From Trebonia sp963737285 (GTDB lineage: Bacteria; Actinomycetota; Actinomycetes; Streptosporangiales; Streptosporangiaceae), in NCBI GenBank assembly GCA_963737285.1, contig CAVTRT010000002.1:2170001-2234000 (forward strand): 64,000 nucleotides of DNA, read 5' to 3'. The notes under the pieces are model-generated. The model was given only the letters and a program-made list of their open reading frames with translations, was not told the origin of the DNA and did no database searches. Position numbers and translations under genes: made by a program. Below, piece by piece: positions 24,653 through 32,881 of this stretch (positions are counted from its first letter, which is position 1; each line of letters starts with the position of its first letter).

Positions 24653-27103
24653 TCACTGCGGGTCGATGATCGCGACAGCGTCGCCGTCGCGATCATTGAC
24701 CGCGAACAGTCGGCACGATCGCGGCTGCACCCGGCGACCCTCCTTGTCCGCCAGCAGGATCGCGGTCTCCCGTTCCGCGCTCCCCGCCTCGATAGTGTGG
24801 ATCTCCGGGTCGGCCGGGCTGGCGGGGCGGCTATCGGTCCGGCCACGCAACACCAGGTCGGGCAACTGGTCAACGCGATCGGCGGTCACCAGCAGCCGTG
24901 CCTTGCGGCCAAGGCCCGGCTTCACCTCATACCGGACGGTGATCGGCTGCCGCCGGACATCGGCCCGCACGCCTGAGGTGACGTATGCGGTTCCCTGGTC
25001 GCGGACGACGGCGGCGACCTTGACGTACAGTCGCCCCGCCGCCCTGATGTCATGGCTTCCGGTCACGGCGCCGGGCTCGCGGGGTACATAGCGCTGCGCG
25101 GGGAGGTTGACCGGATCAGCGATCTCGGCGGTGCCGTCCCATGCCACCACTGCTTCTTCCACCCCCTCAGGCCAGGCCCAAGTCACCCGCACCGAAGGGC
25201 CGACGTACTCGGCGCGAAGGTCGCTGACCTCCGGTCCCCGGGCGTAGTACCGGGTCTCGCCGACGTAGCACCGGCCATGCAGTACGAGCACCAGCGTGTA
25301 GCGGCGCAGCCACTCTCGATCGAGGATCCAGGTGTCGGGCGCTCCCCGCAGGAGTACCCGGTAGTTCGCCAGCTCGGTTTCAGGGATCTCGGTGCCCGCC
25401 CGGAGCGGTCGGCCGTCCGGCCTCATGCAGACGACCTTGGCCTCGCCCCGGCCGGCGTGCGGCCAGTCCAGTTCCACCTCGTGGAGGTACAGGCGCATGA
25501 ACGCACGCGGCGGATGTCCCTGCGCCGACAGGGGTTCCGGGACAGCCGGCGACAAGTGGATCCGGGAAAGCTCGCGCCGCGCGTCCTCGTTGTCCGCGCA
25601 TAGCCGCAGCGCCTCCTCGTACAGGTCCGCCCGCTCCTCGTCGGACAAGCCAGGTGCCTGCGCCTCACGGCAGCGCTTATCAGATTCCTCGATGGCCTTC
25701 TCGCACTGCTCAAGCGGCCCGGCCAGGTCAGGGTGGGCAACCAGTGCCGCGCGCAGCAGCTGGGCGGCGGCTCGATAGGCCTGCGCGTCCATCAGGGCGT
25801 TAGCCTGCCCGATGATCTTCCGCTGCGTGGTGCGCTCGCTCTTGATCCGCTCCCGGATGACCACGAGCCGGCCCGTTAGGGCATCAGGACGGTCCTCGGG
25901 TACCGGCCACAGCTGCCCTGCCTCGGTGCAGTGCTGATCCGCGCCCCTGATGTCGTTCCTGGCCAGGCAGGCTTCCGCCTGCCCGATCAGGTAGCCCACA
26001 TACTCCTGCTCCCCCACCGGGAACCCGCAGGCCGAGCACGCGTGCTCGGCCCCGGGCACGACCGACCCGCACCGCGGGCACTGACTGCGCATCGCCCGGC
26101 CGCAGTGGGCGCAGTGATCCGCGTCCGGGGCGTTCAGCCGCGAGCAGTGCGGGCAGCGCACCTGGGCCCGCAGCCTGGCCTCGGTCGCGGCAGACGGCAC
26201 CTCGACGGACCAGCCTCGCTTGCGGAAGCGCGCGATGAGGTCATCGCGCGCGACTCCCATATCGATCCCCCTGGCCGTCGCCTCGGCCAGGAACCTCTCG
26301 AACTGCGCTGAGTCGATGGCCCGGGCGACCTGCATGCTGGACTCGTACCTGTCGAGCAGGCTGTCGAGCGCGCGCAGCCGCATGGACGCGTCGTGGCGTC
26401 GCCGCAGGTCCGGCGAGCTGAAGATACGCTTGGCGAGGCCGGCGAGATTCTGCATCGCGCCGACCTCCGGGAGATTCTTGTTCGCCGTGTTCCGCGCCTT
26501 GCGGTACAGATCATCGGCGGCCTCAAGCAGTCCCTCCACCGCAGTTCCCTCATCGACCTCGGGGGCCGCGATCCGGAGGGCGGCATACAGGTCGGACTTG
26601 CCGATCGTGCGCAGATGCTCGCGGAGGGTCTGCCACGTCGGCTGATCCAGCCGGTCCTCGTCGCCAGGCGCCTGGCCACTGGGCCGGCGCTCGGCGGACT
26701 CCAGCAACTGGCGGAGCGAGTCATCGGCGTGGACGGCCTCCTCCCCGCGGAGCTCCTCGTACTCCTCCTCGAACAGGTACCCCTTCGCCAGCCTGATCGA
26801 CAGCTGATCCGCGATCACGGCGCGGCGCTGGTGGAGCTCATCCTCGCCCAGCCTCAGGGCCGCGAGCCGCTCGGCCTCCCTGGCCCGCGGGTCCCGCATG
26901 ACGCGCTCGATCTCGCGAACGTAGGCAAGGTTGCGGCGTGCCTCGGTCTTTTCCTGGATCTTGATCCCCTGGGCCTGGCGGCTCCAGAGGTTGCGCTTCT
27001 CGCTCAGCGCACGGGCATACGCCGACTCATCCCACATCTCGTCCGGCGCAAGGCTGAGGATGGCGAAGAAATTCGGCCGGGGACGGCTCTGCGGCGTTGT
27101 CAT
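24653..27103 (-). CDS. J-like domain and zinc-ribbon protein, Hsp70 partner (unknown)
   Basis: Protein of 816 residues, last gene of the long minus-strand cluster. Residues 10-75 (NFFAILSLAPDEMWDESAYARAL...) look like a divergent J-domain without a clear HPD motif. A helical region follows to about 300. Two zinc ribbons lie near 314-360: CPHC...CAHC and CPRC...CSAC. A TPR-like helical region (AEACLARNDIRGADQHCTEAGQLWP) is next. The C-terminus carries beta-sandwich modules resembling fibronectin type III (PSVRVTWAWPEGVEEAVVAWDG). It overlaps the Hsp70-vWA gene by 4 bases, so a co-chaperone or client-recognition role is a reasonable inference. Confidence 0.75.
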   Translation of the reverse strand: MTTPQSRPRPNFFAILSLAPDEMWDESAYARALSEKRNLWSRQAQGIKIQEKTEARRNLAYVREIERVMRDPRAREAERLAALRLGEDELHQRRAVIADQLSIRLAKGYLFEEEYEELRGEEAVHADDSLRQLLESAERRPSGQAPGDEDRLDQPTWQTLREHLRTIGKSDLYAALRIAAPEVDEGTAVEGLLEAADDLYRKARNTANKNLPEVGAMQNLAGLAKRIFSSPDLRRRHDASMRLRALDSLLDRYESSMQVARAIDSAQFERFLAEATARGIDMGVARDDLIARFRKRGWSVEVPSAATEARLRAQVRCPHCSRLNAPDADHCAHCGRAMRSQCPRCGSVVPGAEHACSACGFPVGEQEYVGYLIGQAEACLARNDIRGADQHCTEAGQLWPVPEDRPDALTGRLVVIRERIKSERTTQRKIIGQANALMDAQAYRAAAQLLRAALVAHPDLAGPLEQCEKAIEESDKRCREAQAPGLSDEERADLYEEALRLCADNEDARRELSRIHLSPAVPEPLSAQGHPPRAFMRLYLHEVELDWPHAGRGEAKVVCMRPDGRPLRAGTEIPETELANYRVLLRGAPDTWILDREWLRRYTLVLVLHGRCYVGETRYYARGPEVSDLRAEYVGPSVRVTWAWPEGVEEAVVAWDGTAEIADPVNLPAQRYVPREPGAVTGSHDIRAAGRLYVKVAAVVRDQGTAYVTSGVRADVRRQPITVRYEVKPGLGRKARLLVTADRVDQLPDLVLRGRTDSRPASPADPEIHTIEAGSAERETAILLADKEGRRVQPRSCRLFAVNDRDGDAVAIIDPQ

Positions 27104-29157
27104 CGGGTCCCGGCACCTTGGGTCAGCTCGCGGGCAATGGTGGTGAACGTTTCGGTGAGGCTGGACACGCTGGTGAAGAAGGCGTTCTCGGAGCAGGAGG
27201 CGATCTGGTCAAGGAACTGCCGGTCGGCATGACCGAAGCCGATGGCGATGATGTCGATGCCGCGTTCATGGCACAGCCGCGCCCGCTCGGCGGCGAGCGG
27301 CTGGTCGTGCCAGATGCCGTCGGCGAGGACAAGGCCAACCCGCCGCCCCTCCCGGAGTTCCAGCAGCCTGCGAATATCCTCGAAGGGGTCCGTGGCGTTC
27401 CCGTCCCCGGTGTGCCCGATCCTCATGTCCTCGATCGCCTTGCCGATATCGGTGGCGTTCTGGCTGTCCAGAAGCTCCACGACCACGGTGTCGGAGAACG
27501 CGATGAGGCCGACCGCCGTAGTGGTGAGGTCGACCTGGCCGACGAAGGCGGCAGCCGCCTTGCGCGCTTCCACCAGCGGCTGCCCCTCCATGCTTCGCGA
27601 CAGGTCGAACGCCAGGTAAACGGTCGTTGGCCCGCGCGAGGCCCGGACCACGGGTGGTCGCAGGAAGCGGCCCGGAACATCATCGGGCAGCTCTTCCTCC
27701 ATGACCTTGAGGCGCGTCCCGGTGGACCGCTCGACCGCCGAGACGCTAACCACCGCATTCTCGTCATAGCAATACGTGATGTCGATGACGGCGGGGCCGG
27801 TGACCTGTGGCGGGAAGCCGGTAACGAGGTAGCGCCCCAGGTAGGTGCTCTGGGCCGGGTCGTCGGTCTCGCCCTGGGTGAGGTACACCTCGAGCTCGGC
27901 CTCGACGCCCGAGATGTCGAACTGGTAGGGCCGTGGCATCTCGCATGGTATCGGGGTGTTGCGGCGTAGCAGCACGCTGTTGACATAGCGGGACCGGTCA
28001 TGACTTTCCGCGATCATGCCCAGGCTGTGCGCGGCGACGTCCCTGACTCGCTTCGGCCCCGGAAGCCTGGGCAGCCCGGGTGAGCCGGCTGGCCCGAGTC
28101 CGGGCAGCGGCGCGGTGAGCAGGGCCGCCTGAACGGCGGCGCCGAGGGCGACCGCATGGTCAGCGTGGATGTCCCGCAATGGCCGGCGACCCGACATGCC
28201 CGTGATCCACTGGCCGACCATGGGCATGTGGGTCGATCCGCCGACGGGAAGGACTCCGTCGATGTCCGCCCAGGCAACGCCGGCGTCGTCGAGCACTTGC
28301 GAGGTGAGCTGCGCGGTGCGCTCGAGCAGGTCGGCGCTCACCGCCTCGAATTGCTCGCGGGTCACCGTGTAGGTGGCGCTGCGACTGCCGTCGGTTACCC
28401 GGATTTCGGCGCTGCGCTGGGCCGACAGCGCTCGCTTGAGCCGCTCCACCGCGACCAGCAGCGCGCCTGGCTCGCCGTCGAGCAGGTCGGCGCCGGTATC
28501 GGCCAGGAAGCGCTCCCGCAGGTCGAAGGCCAGCCGGTCGTCCCAGTTCCGGCCGCCGAGCTCGTGGTCGCCGGTGGCGGCGACCACGTTAAGCGAGCCG
28601 GCAGTGAGCTCCACCAGCGATATGTCGAACGTGCCGCCGCCGAGGTCGTAGACGAGGAAGCGGCCAGTGCGCGCCCCGGAAAGCAGCCCGTAGGTCAGTG
28701 CCGCGGCGGTCGGCTCGCTGATGACCCGCAGCACCTCCAGGCCGGCCCGCGTGCCCGCCTCGATCGTGGCGATCCGCTGCGGGTGCGTGAAGTACTCGGG
28801 CACGGTGATCACGGCGCTGGTAACGCGCTCGCCGAGCGATCGCTCGGCCTGCGCCTTCAGGTGCGCGAGCACCAGCCCGGACAGGCCAGTCGCTGTCCAC
28901 TCCTGGCCACCGAGGAAGCGCACGAAGGCCGGGTCACCCATGCTCGTCTTGAAGTACGCCGCGACGTCGACCTCGCCGCGAGCCTGGTCCACCTTGGCGG
29001 CGGCACCGACCACGGGCGCTCCCGAGGCGAAGCTCACGACGGACGGGATGAGCGCCTCGTCCGCCTCGTCCGATATGACCGCTGGCCGGCCATACGGCGT
29101 GACCCACGCGACCACCGAGTAGGTGGTTCCGAGGTCGATCCCTACTGAGACTGGCAT
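27100..29157 (-). CDS. Hsp70 ATPase fused to a von Willebrand factor A domain
   Basis: Unusual fusion of 685 residues. The N-terminal ATPase has GIDLGTTYSVVAW, VITVPEYFTHPQR, EPTAAALTYGL and the phosphate-2 loop VYDLGGGTFDISLVEL. A DnaK-like beta substrate-binding segment (YCYDENAVVSVSAVERSTG) follows at about 445-465. In place of the helical lid is a vWA domain (about 505-680) with MIDAS pieces DLSRS near 517, a downstream threonine, and VLADGIWHD. Such coupling suggests ATP-regulated recruitment through the vWA domain. Only 12 bases separate it from the second Hsp70, and it overlaps the J-like gene by 4 bases. Confidence 0.9.
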   Translation of the reverse strand: MPVSVGIDLGTTYSVVAWVTPYGRPAVISDEADEALIPSVVSFASGAPVVGAAAKVDQARGEVDVAAYFKTSMGDPAFVRFLGGQEWTATGLSGLVLAHLKAQAERSLGERVTSAVITVPEYFTHPQRIATIEAGTRAGLEVLRVISEPTAAALTYGLLSGARTGRFLVYDLGGGTFDISLVELTAGSLNVVAATGDHELGGRNWDDRLAFDLRERFLADTGADLLDGEPGALLVAVERLKRALSAQRSAEIRVTDGSRSATYTVTREQFEAVSADLLERTAQLTSQVLDDAGVAWADIDGVLPVGGSTHMPMVGQWITGMSGRRPLRDIHADHAVALGAAVQAALLTAPLPGLGPAGSPGLPRLPGPKRVRDVAAHSLGMIAESHDRSRYVNSVLLRRNTPIPCEMPRPYQFDISGVEAELEVYLTQGETDDPAQSTYLGRYLVTGFPPQVTGPAVIDITYCYDENAVVSVSAVERSTGTRLKVMEEELPDDVPGRFLRPPVVRASRGPTTVYLAFDLSRSMEGQPLVEARKAAAAFVGQVDLTTTAVGLIAFSDTVVVELLDSQNATDIGKAIEDMRIGHTGDGNATDPFEDIRRLLELREGRRVGLVLADGIWHDQPLAAERARLCHERGIDIIAIGFGHADRQFLDQIASCSENAFFTSVSSLTETFTTIARELTQGAGTR

Positions 29158-29169
29158 CTCGTCCGCCCC

Positions 29170-30846
29170 CTACCCCCTGATCGTGAGGCCGCGCATCAGG
29201 CTAGCCGCCTGGGCGACCTCCACGTCGGACAGGACGCGGCGGGTCTCGATGGTCGCCCTGACGGACCTGCCGCCAGCCGCCAGATCCTTGCCCGTGATGA
29301 CGAGCCGCCCCTGCCCGTTGAGCTCGAAGGTGACCTCGACAGGTGATCCTTGCGGAAGGCTCGCGGTCATGGGCAGGATCACCTCACCGACCTCGGCGGC
29401 CTGATCTAGCTCGGCGATGTCCTCCTGCCGCACCACCGATTCCATGATGCGGAGGTAGACATCGGCCTGGTCATCCCTGACAGTGGCGAACTGGCGGGTC
29501 CTGATCGCGGGCAGTGGTTCCTGGGCCAGGACAAGGTTCACTACGTACTCCTCCGGCTCACTGCCCGTCGGGCGGTACGCCATGACCCCGAAGCTGTGGC
29601 TTGCCACGTTGGTGACCGTCATGTCGTCCAGTCGCCGCAGCGCGGCCAGCCGCATCCCCAGGTCCGCGGAAACGGTCTCCTGCACCCGCGCCCTGACCCG
29701 CGGCGTCACCGTGTCGGCATCCGCCAGTTCAGGTGGCGTGCCCAGTTCCCTGGCGATCTGCGCGCTGACGCGACGTCCGACGGACAGCTTCTGCCCGTAG
29801 ATCGCAGCCCCCTTCGCGACCGCCTGATCAGGATCGTGGACCTGTGGCTCGATGCCGAACTCCTGCCGTAGCCGCCTGGCCACCTGCGGCATCCGCGTCG
29901 CCCCGCCCACGAGCAGCATCTTGTCCACGCGCAGGTAGCCCTTCATCTGGGCGAGCATCATCGCGTCCTGAGTCAGCGACAGCGTGTTCTCCATCAGGTG
30001 CTGGGTCAGCTCATCGAACTTCTCGCGGGTCAGCGTGACCATGACGCTCCGTCCGCCGTGGCTCACCTGGACCTGCGTCTGCGTCCGCGACGACAGCGTC
30101 CGCTTGGCGTCGTCGGCGCGCCGCCATAGCTCCTGGAGGGCCTGCGCCGAGTCGGCGGGATCCTCGCCGGTCCCGGCGTGGACCATCCACTCACTGATCA
30201 GGTACCTGACGATCTCCTCGTCCCAGTCGTGGCCGCCGAGCTCGTGATCGCCACCGGTGGCTACCACGGTGACCGCCCCGTCCTTGACCTCGATGATGGA
30301 CACGTCGAAGGTCCCGCCGCCAAGGTCGTAAACGAGGATCACCTGGTCGGTGTTGTCCTGCAGGCCGTATGCGATGGCGGCGGCGGTGGGCTCGTTGATG
30401 ACCTCTAGCACGTTCAGTCCCGCGATCGCACCCGCGGCGGCCGTCGCGTCGCGCTGCGATATGCCGAAGTACGCCGGGCAGGTGATGACGACATCCTTAC
30501 AGCGCATGCCGTGTACCTGCTCCGTGTCGTTGGCCATCTTACGGAGGATGCAGGCCGAGATCTCCTCGGCCGAGTACTCCTTGCCCTCGAAGGTCCACCG
30601 CCACTCGGCGATGCCCATGTTGCGCTTCACCATCTCAACGACCCGGTCCGGCTCACGGACCGCGATGTTCTTGGCCTCCTTGCCGACGACCAGGGTCCGG
30701 GCGTCCCTGAAGTAGACCACCGAAGGCGTCGTGATATCGCCCTCGGCATTGGAGATTACCGACGGCTCCCCTGATAGCTCGTCGACGACGGCGATGCAGG
30801 AGTACGTAGTCCCCAGGTCGATCCCGAACACTTGCTTGCTCTCCAT
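29170..30846 (-). CDS. DnaK-like Hsp70 lacking the lid
   Basis: Hsp70 paralogue of 558 residues. FGIDLGTTYSCIAVVDE, VVITCPAYFGISQRDAT, EPTAAAIAYGL and VYDLGGGTFDVSIIEV define the ATPase. A beta-type substrate domain follows (about 410-510, with VEVTFELNGQGRLVITGKD), then only a short helical end, so the normal lid is missing. The length is well below the 610-640 residues of housekeeping DnaK. The ATG follows GGAGGAG. It lies 72 bases after the preceding gene, so it may have its own promoter. Confidence 0.9.
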   Translation of the reverse strand: MESKQVFGIDLGTTYSCIAVVDELSGEPSVISNAEGDITTPSVVYFRDARTLVVGKEAKNIAVREPDRVVEMVKRNMGIAEWRWTFEGKEYSAEEISACILRKMANDTEQVHGMRCKDVVITCPAYFGISQRDATAAAGAIAGLNVLEVINEPTAAAIAYGLQDNTDQVILVYDLGGGTFDVSIIEVKDGAVTVVATGGDHELGGHDWDEEIVRYLISEWMVHAGTGEDPADSAQALQELWRRADDAKRTLSSRTQTQVQVSHGGRSVMVTLTREKFDELTQHLMENTLSLTQDAMMLAQMKGYLRVDKMLLVGGATRMPQVARRLRQEFGIEPQVHDPDQAVAKGAAIYGQKLSVGRRVSAQIARELGTPPELADADTVTPRVRARVQETVSADLGMRLAALRRLDDMTVTNVASHSFGVMAYRPTGSEPEEYVVNLVLAQEPLPAIRTRQFATVRDDQADVYLRIMESVVRQEDIAELDQAAEVGEVILPMTASLPQGSPVEVTFELNGQGRLVITGKDLAAGGRSVRATIETRRVLSDVEVAQAASLMRGLTIRG

Positions 30847-30918
30847 CGCTCCTCCGGGACGGACAGGAACCGCATCTTAAGCACACATACCCCGACTAGG
30901 GATGCGCGATCACCCTCT

Positions 30919-31677
30919 CTACCGCCCGCCTTGCTTGCGACGCCTCCCGAAGAAGCCGCTCTTGCCCTCGGCACCGCGCCCGGGCTCCCCGCGCACGGGC
31001 AGTACTCTGCCGCTGTCCCAGCGATCGGGCATGCGACGTTCGGCCATCCAGCGGTAGGCGAGCGCCGGCTCGACAATCCCCATCACGGCGTCCCACATTT
31101 CCGTGCTGTCCGCCTTCGCCGCATCGAGCAGGCCGCCGACCATGGGATCGGGCGCATTCACTGCCCATCTGGCGACTGCCTCCGCCCAGTGCTGCTGCTC
31201 GGGCAACTCCGGGATTACGACAAGCCTGAAGATCGCGGGCAGGTCCGTGGGGCGGAACTTGTAGCGTCCGGAAACGTGCTCATACCAGCCGGCACCGGAT
31301 AGGACGTACCAGCTTCTCTCGCGTTCCTCGGCGGTCATGTCCCCCGCACGGTAGATGTCGTCCAGGATCGATTCGAAGCCCTCCCCGGATTCGCCGACCA
31401 ATTCCAGTTGGCTGAGCAGGAAGCTTGCCGGTCCCTGGCCAAGGGGATGCTGGTGCCCTCCCCGCTCTCCCGGCTCTGCGACGATGTGCTCGCCGTGCGG
31501 CTGGCCACTCGGGCTGTCGCCGCCCGCTTCGCCGGCGGCCGGCCCGCGATCGAGGGCGTTATCACTAACACCTGAGTCCGCCGGAACGAACCAGCCGCTA
31601 TCGGCGCTACCTGTCTCGCCCCCATCGGGGGGAGCCGGCTCCCGCAGTTCGGCCAGGCCCGCGATGGAGATTTTCAC
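30919..31677 (-). CDS. Hypothetical protein of the conflict cluster
   Basis: Protein of 252 residues. The first 85 are Gly/Ser/Pro/Asp-rich and disordered. The remainder is a helical domain with SFLLSQLELVGESGEGFESILDDIYRAG, WYVLSGAGWYEHVSGRYKFRPTDLP and HWAEAVARWAVNAPDPMVGGLLDAAKA, ending in a basic Gly/Arg/Lys tail. I recognise no family. It begins by a 4-base overlap with the upstream gene, so it is very likely made with the GTPase-associated protein. Confidence 0.65.
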   Translation of the reverse strand: MKISIAGLAELREPAPPDGGETGSADSGWFVPADSGVSDNALDRGPAAGEAGGDSPSGQPHGEHIVAEPGERGGHQHPLGQGPASFLLSQLELVGESGEGFESILDDIYRAGDMTAEERERSWYVLSGAGWYEHVSGRYKFRPTDLPAIFRLVVIPELPEQQHWAEAVARWAVNAPDPMVGGLLDAAKADSTEMWDAVMGIVEPALAYRWMAERRMPDRWDSGRVLPVRGEPGRGAEGKSGFFGRRRKQGGR

Positions 31678-32738
31678 GGTCGGGGCGGTGGTCGACTCCC
31701 GGTAATGCAGGTCCGGCCGCTGGGGGGCTTGCCCGACTTCCTGGTCCGCGGCCCGCTCTCCTCGAGCTCATCCTCCGGGGACTCCTGTTCCGCGAGCTCC
31801 TTCTCCAGGGACTCCTGCTCCGCAGGCTCCTGTTCCGCGGGGTCCTTCTCCGGGGGCAACGGGCCGTCGGGTACCGGCAACTGGACAGGCTGGGAGGCCT
31901 GCGGCGGGTGATGGGGCTTGGGCAGCGTGTCCAGGATCCGTTCTATCCGCATGGCCGACGACCCCGCACTGCCGGCACGGTCAGCGATCAGCTGCTCTAG
32001 CCCGTCCCCGCCCCGCTCCCGGTACTGCGCGACAAGCCAGCCGGCGAGGTCGATCATCTCGGCGTAGAAGGTCCCGTCATCCAGCGTGCCGGACTCGAAC
32101 GGGCGCACCTTGGCTTCCTTCCGCCAGCGGGACGGGGGCGCCTTCACCCAGTCCCGCGTCTCGCGGAAGACGATGGCGGGCAGGCTCGTGGGGTCCGTCT
32201 CACCGAGCGCCAGCTCAAAGGTGGAGAAGGACCATCCACGCCCGGCGGGGCCCAGCAGCGGCCCGGCGGCCCGGCGCAGTCCCCATAGCAGCGGGCATTG
32301 CACGCACTGCCGCAGCGGCGCCTGGATCAGGTCATCCCGGACGCTGATGGCGAGCGGGGTGGTCGGCTGGGCCAGCGCGGCGGCGACCACCGGCTGCAAG
32401 CCGTCCTGCGCGGCCGAGACCTGGTCTAGCTCGGGGGTCATCTCACGCGCCACGGCGGCCAGCGCATCTCCGCTGACCACGGGCAGTTGGCTGCCGTCAG
32501 GTACCTGTCCTGGCAGCGGCCCCAGCCACTGCTCCGATGGCCCGCTCCGGCATGAGGCGAGCGCCACTTCGAAGCTCAGCACGCTCACCGGCCCGATAAG
32601 GACGCGGGAAACCAGTGGCCGCCCGCGCGTGCCATCTTGCCTGGCTAGCCGCCCGCTCGTCGTAGTACCGCCAGGCCAGGGCCGCCTGCCCGTTGGGGAA
32701 CACCTGGTAGCAGGCGCTTTCCGACACGTTGTCGGCAT
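31674..32738 (-). CDS. GTPase-associated-type protein, C-terminal part (frameshifted)
   Basis: Second frame of a gene that starts at 32880. Good third-position GC begins near 32645, with QDGTRGRPLVSRVLIGPVSVLSFEV, and the apparent first 35 residues (high Thr/Arg/Pro) are a shadow. The protein continues as a helical domain (DALAAVAREMTPELDQVSAAQ, WLVAQYRERGGDGLEQLIADR) and ends in an acidic Glu/Pro/Gln linker. Joined with the 5' frame by removing one base, it gives 401 residues. It ends in a 4-base overlap with the next gene. Role inferred from position beside the GTPase; not demonstrated. Confidence 0.65.
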   Translation of the reverse strand: MPTTCRKAPATRCSPTGRRPWPGGTTTSGRLARQDGTRGRPLVSRVLIGPVSVLSFEVALASCRSGPSEQWLGPLPGQVPDGSQLPVVSGDALAAVAREMTPELDQVSAAQDGLQPVVAAALAQPTTPLAISVRDDLIQAPLRQCVQCPLLWGLRRAAGPLLGPAGRGWSFSTFELALGETDPTSLPAIVFRETRDWVKAPPSRWRKEAKVRPFESGTLDDGTFYAEMIDLAGWLVAQYRERGGDGLEQLIADRAGSAGSSAMRIERILDTLPKPHHPPQASQPVQLPVPDGPLPPEKDPAEQEPAEQESLEKELAEQESPEDELEESGPRTRKSGKPPSGRTCITGSRPPPRP

Positions 32739-32880
32739 GCGGATGCCGGACCCAGGCGCTGATCCGGGTATGCCACGCGGCCAGGGACTCCCGCGAGGTC
32801 ATGGAGCTCGCGACTGGCGAGAGGTCGTTAGTCTGGTGATGACGGTACTCGATCTGATGCAGGCCCCGCGCGTCCGCCAT
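32497..32880 (-). CDS. GTPase-associated-type protein, N-terminal part (frameshifted)
   Basis: First frame of the gene above. Residues 1-80 (HQIEYRHHQTNDLSPVASSM; ACYQVFPNGQAALAWRYYDE) have strongly GC-biased third positions, then the bias collapses after about 32645, where the other frame takes over. The start is ATG 32880, one base after the GTPase stop. An N-terminal domain of the GTPase-associated protein (GAP1-like) class is a guess from content and position. The last 45 residues in this frame are unlikely to be real. Confidence 0.65.
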   Translation of the reverse strand: MADARGLHQIEYRHHQTNDLSPVASSMTSRESLAAWHTRISAWVRHPHADNVSESACYQVFPNGQAALAWRYYDERAASQARWHARAATGFPRPYRAGERAELRSGARLMPERAIGAVAGAAARTGT

Positions 32881-32881
32881 C

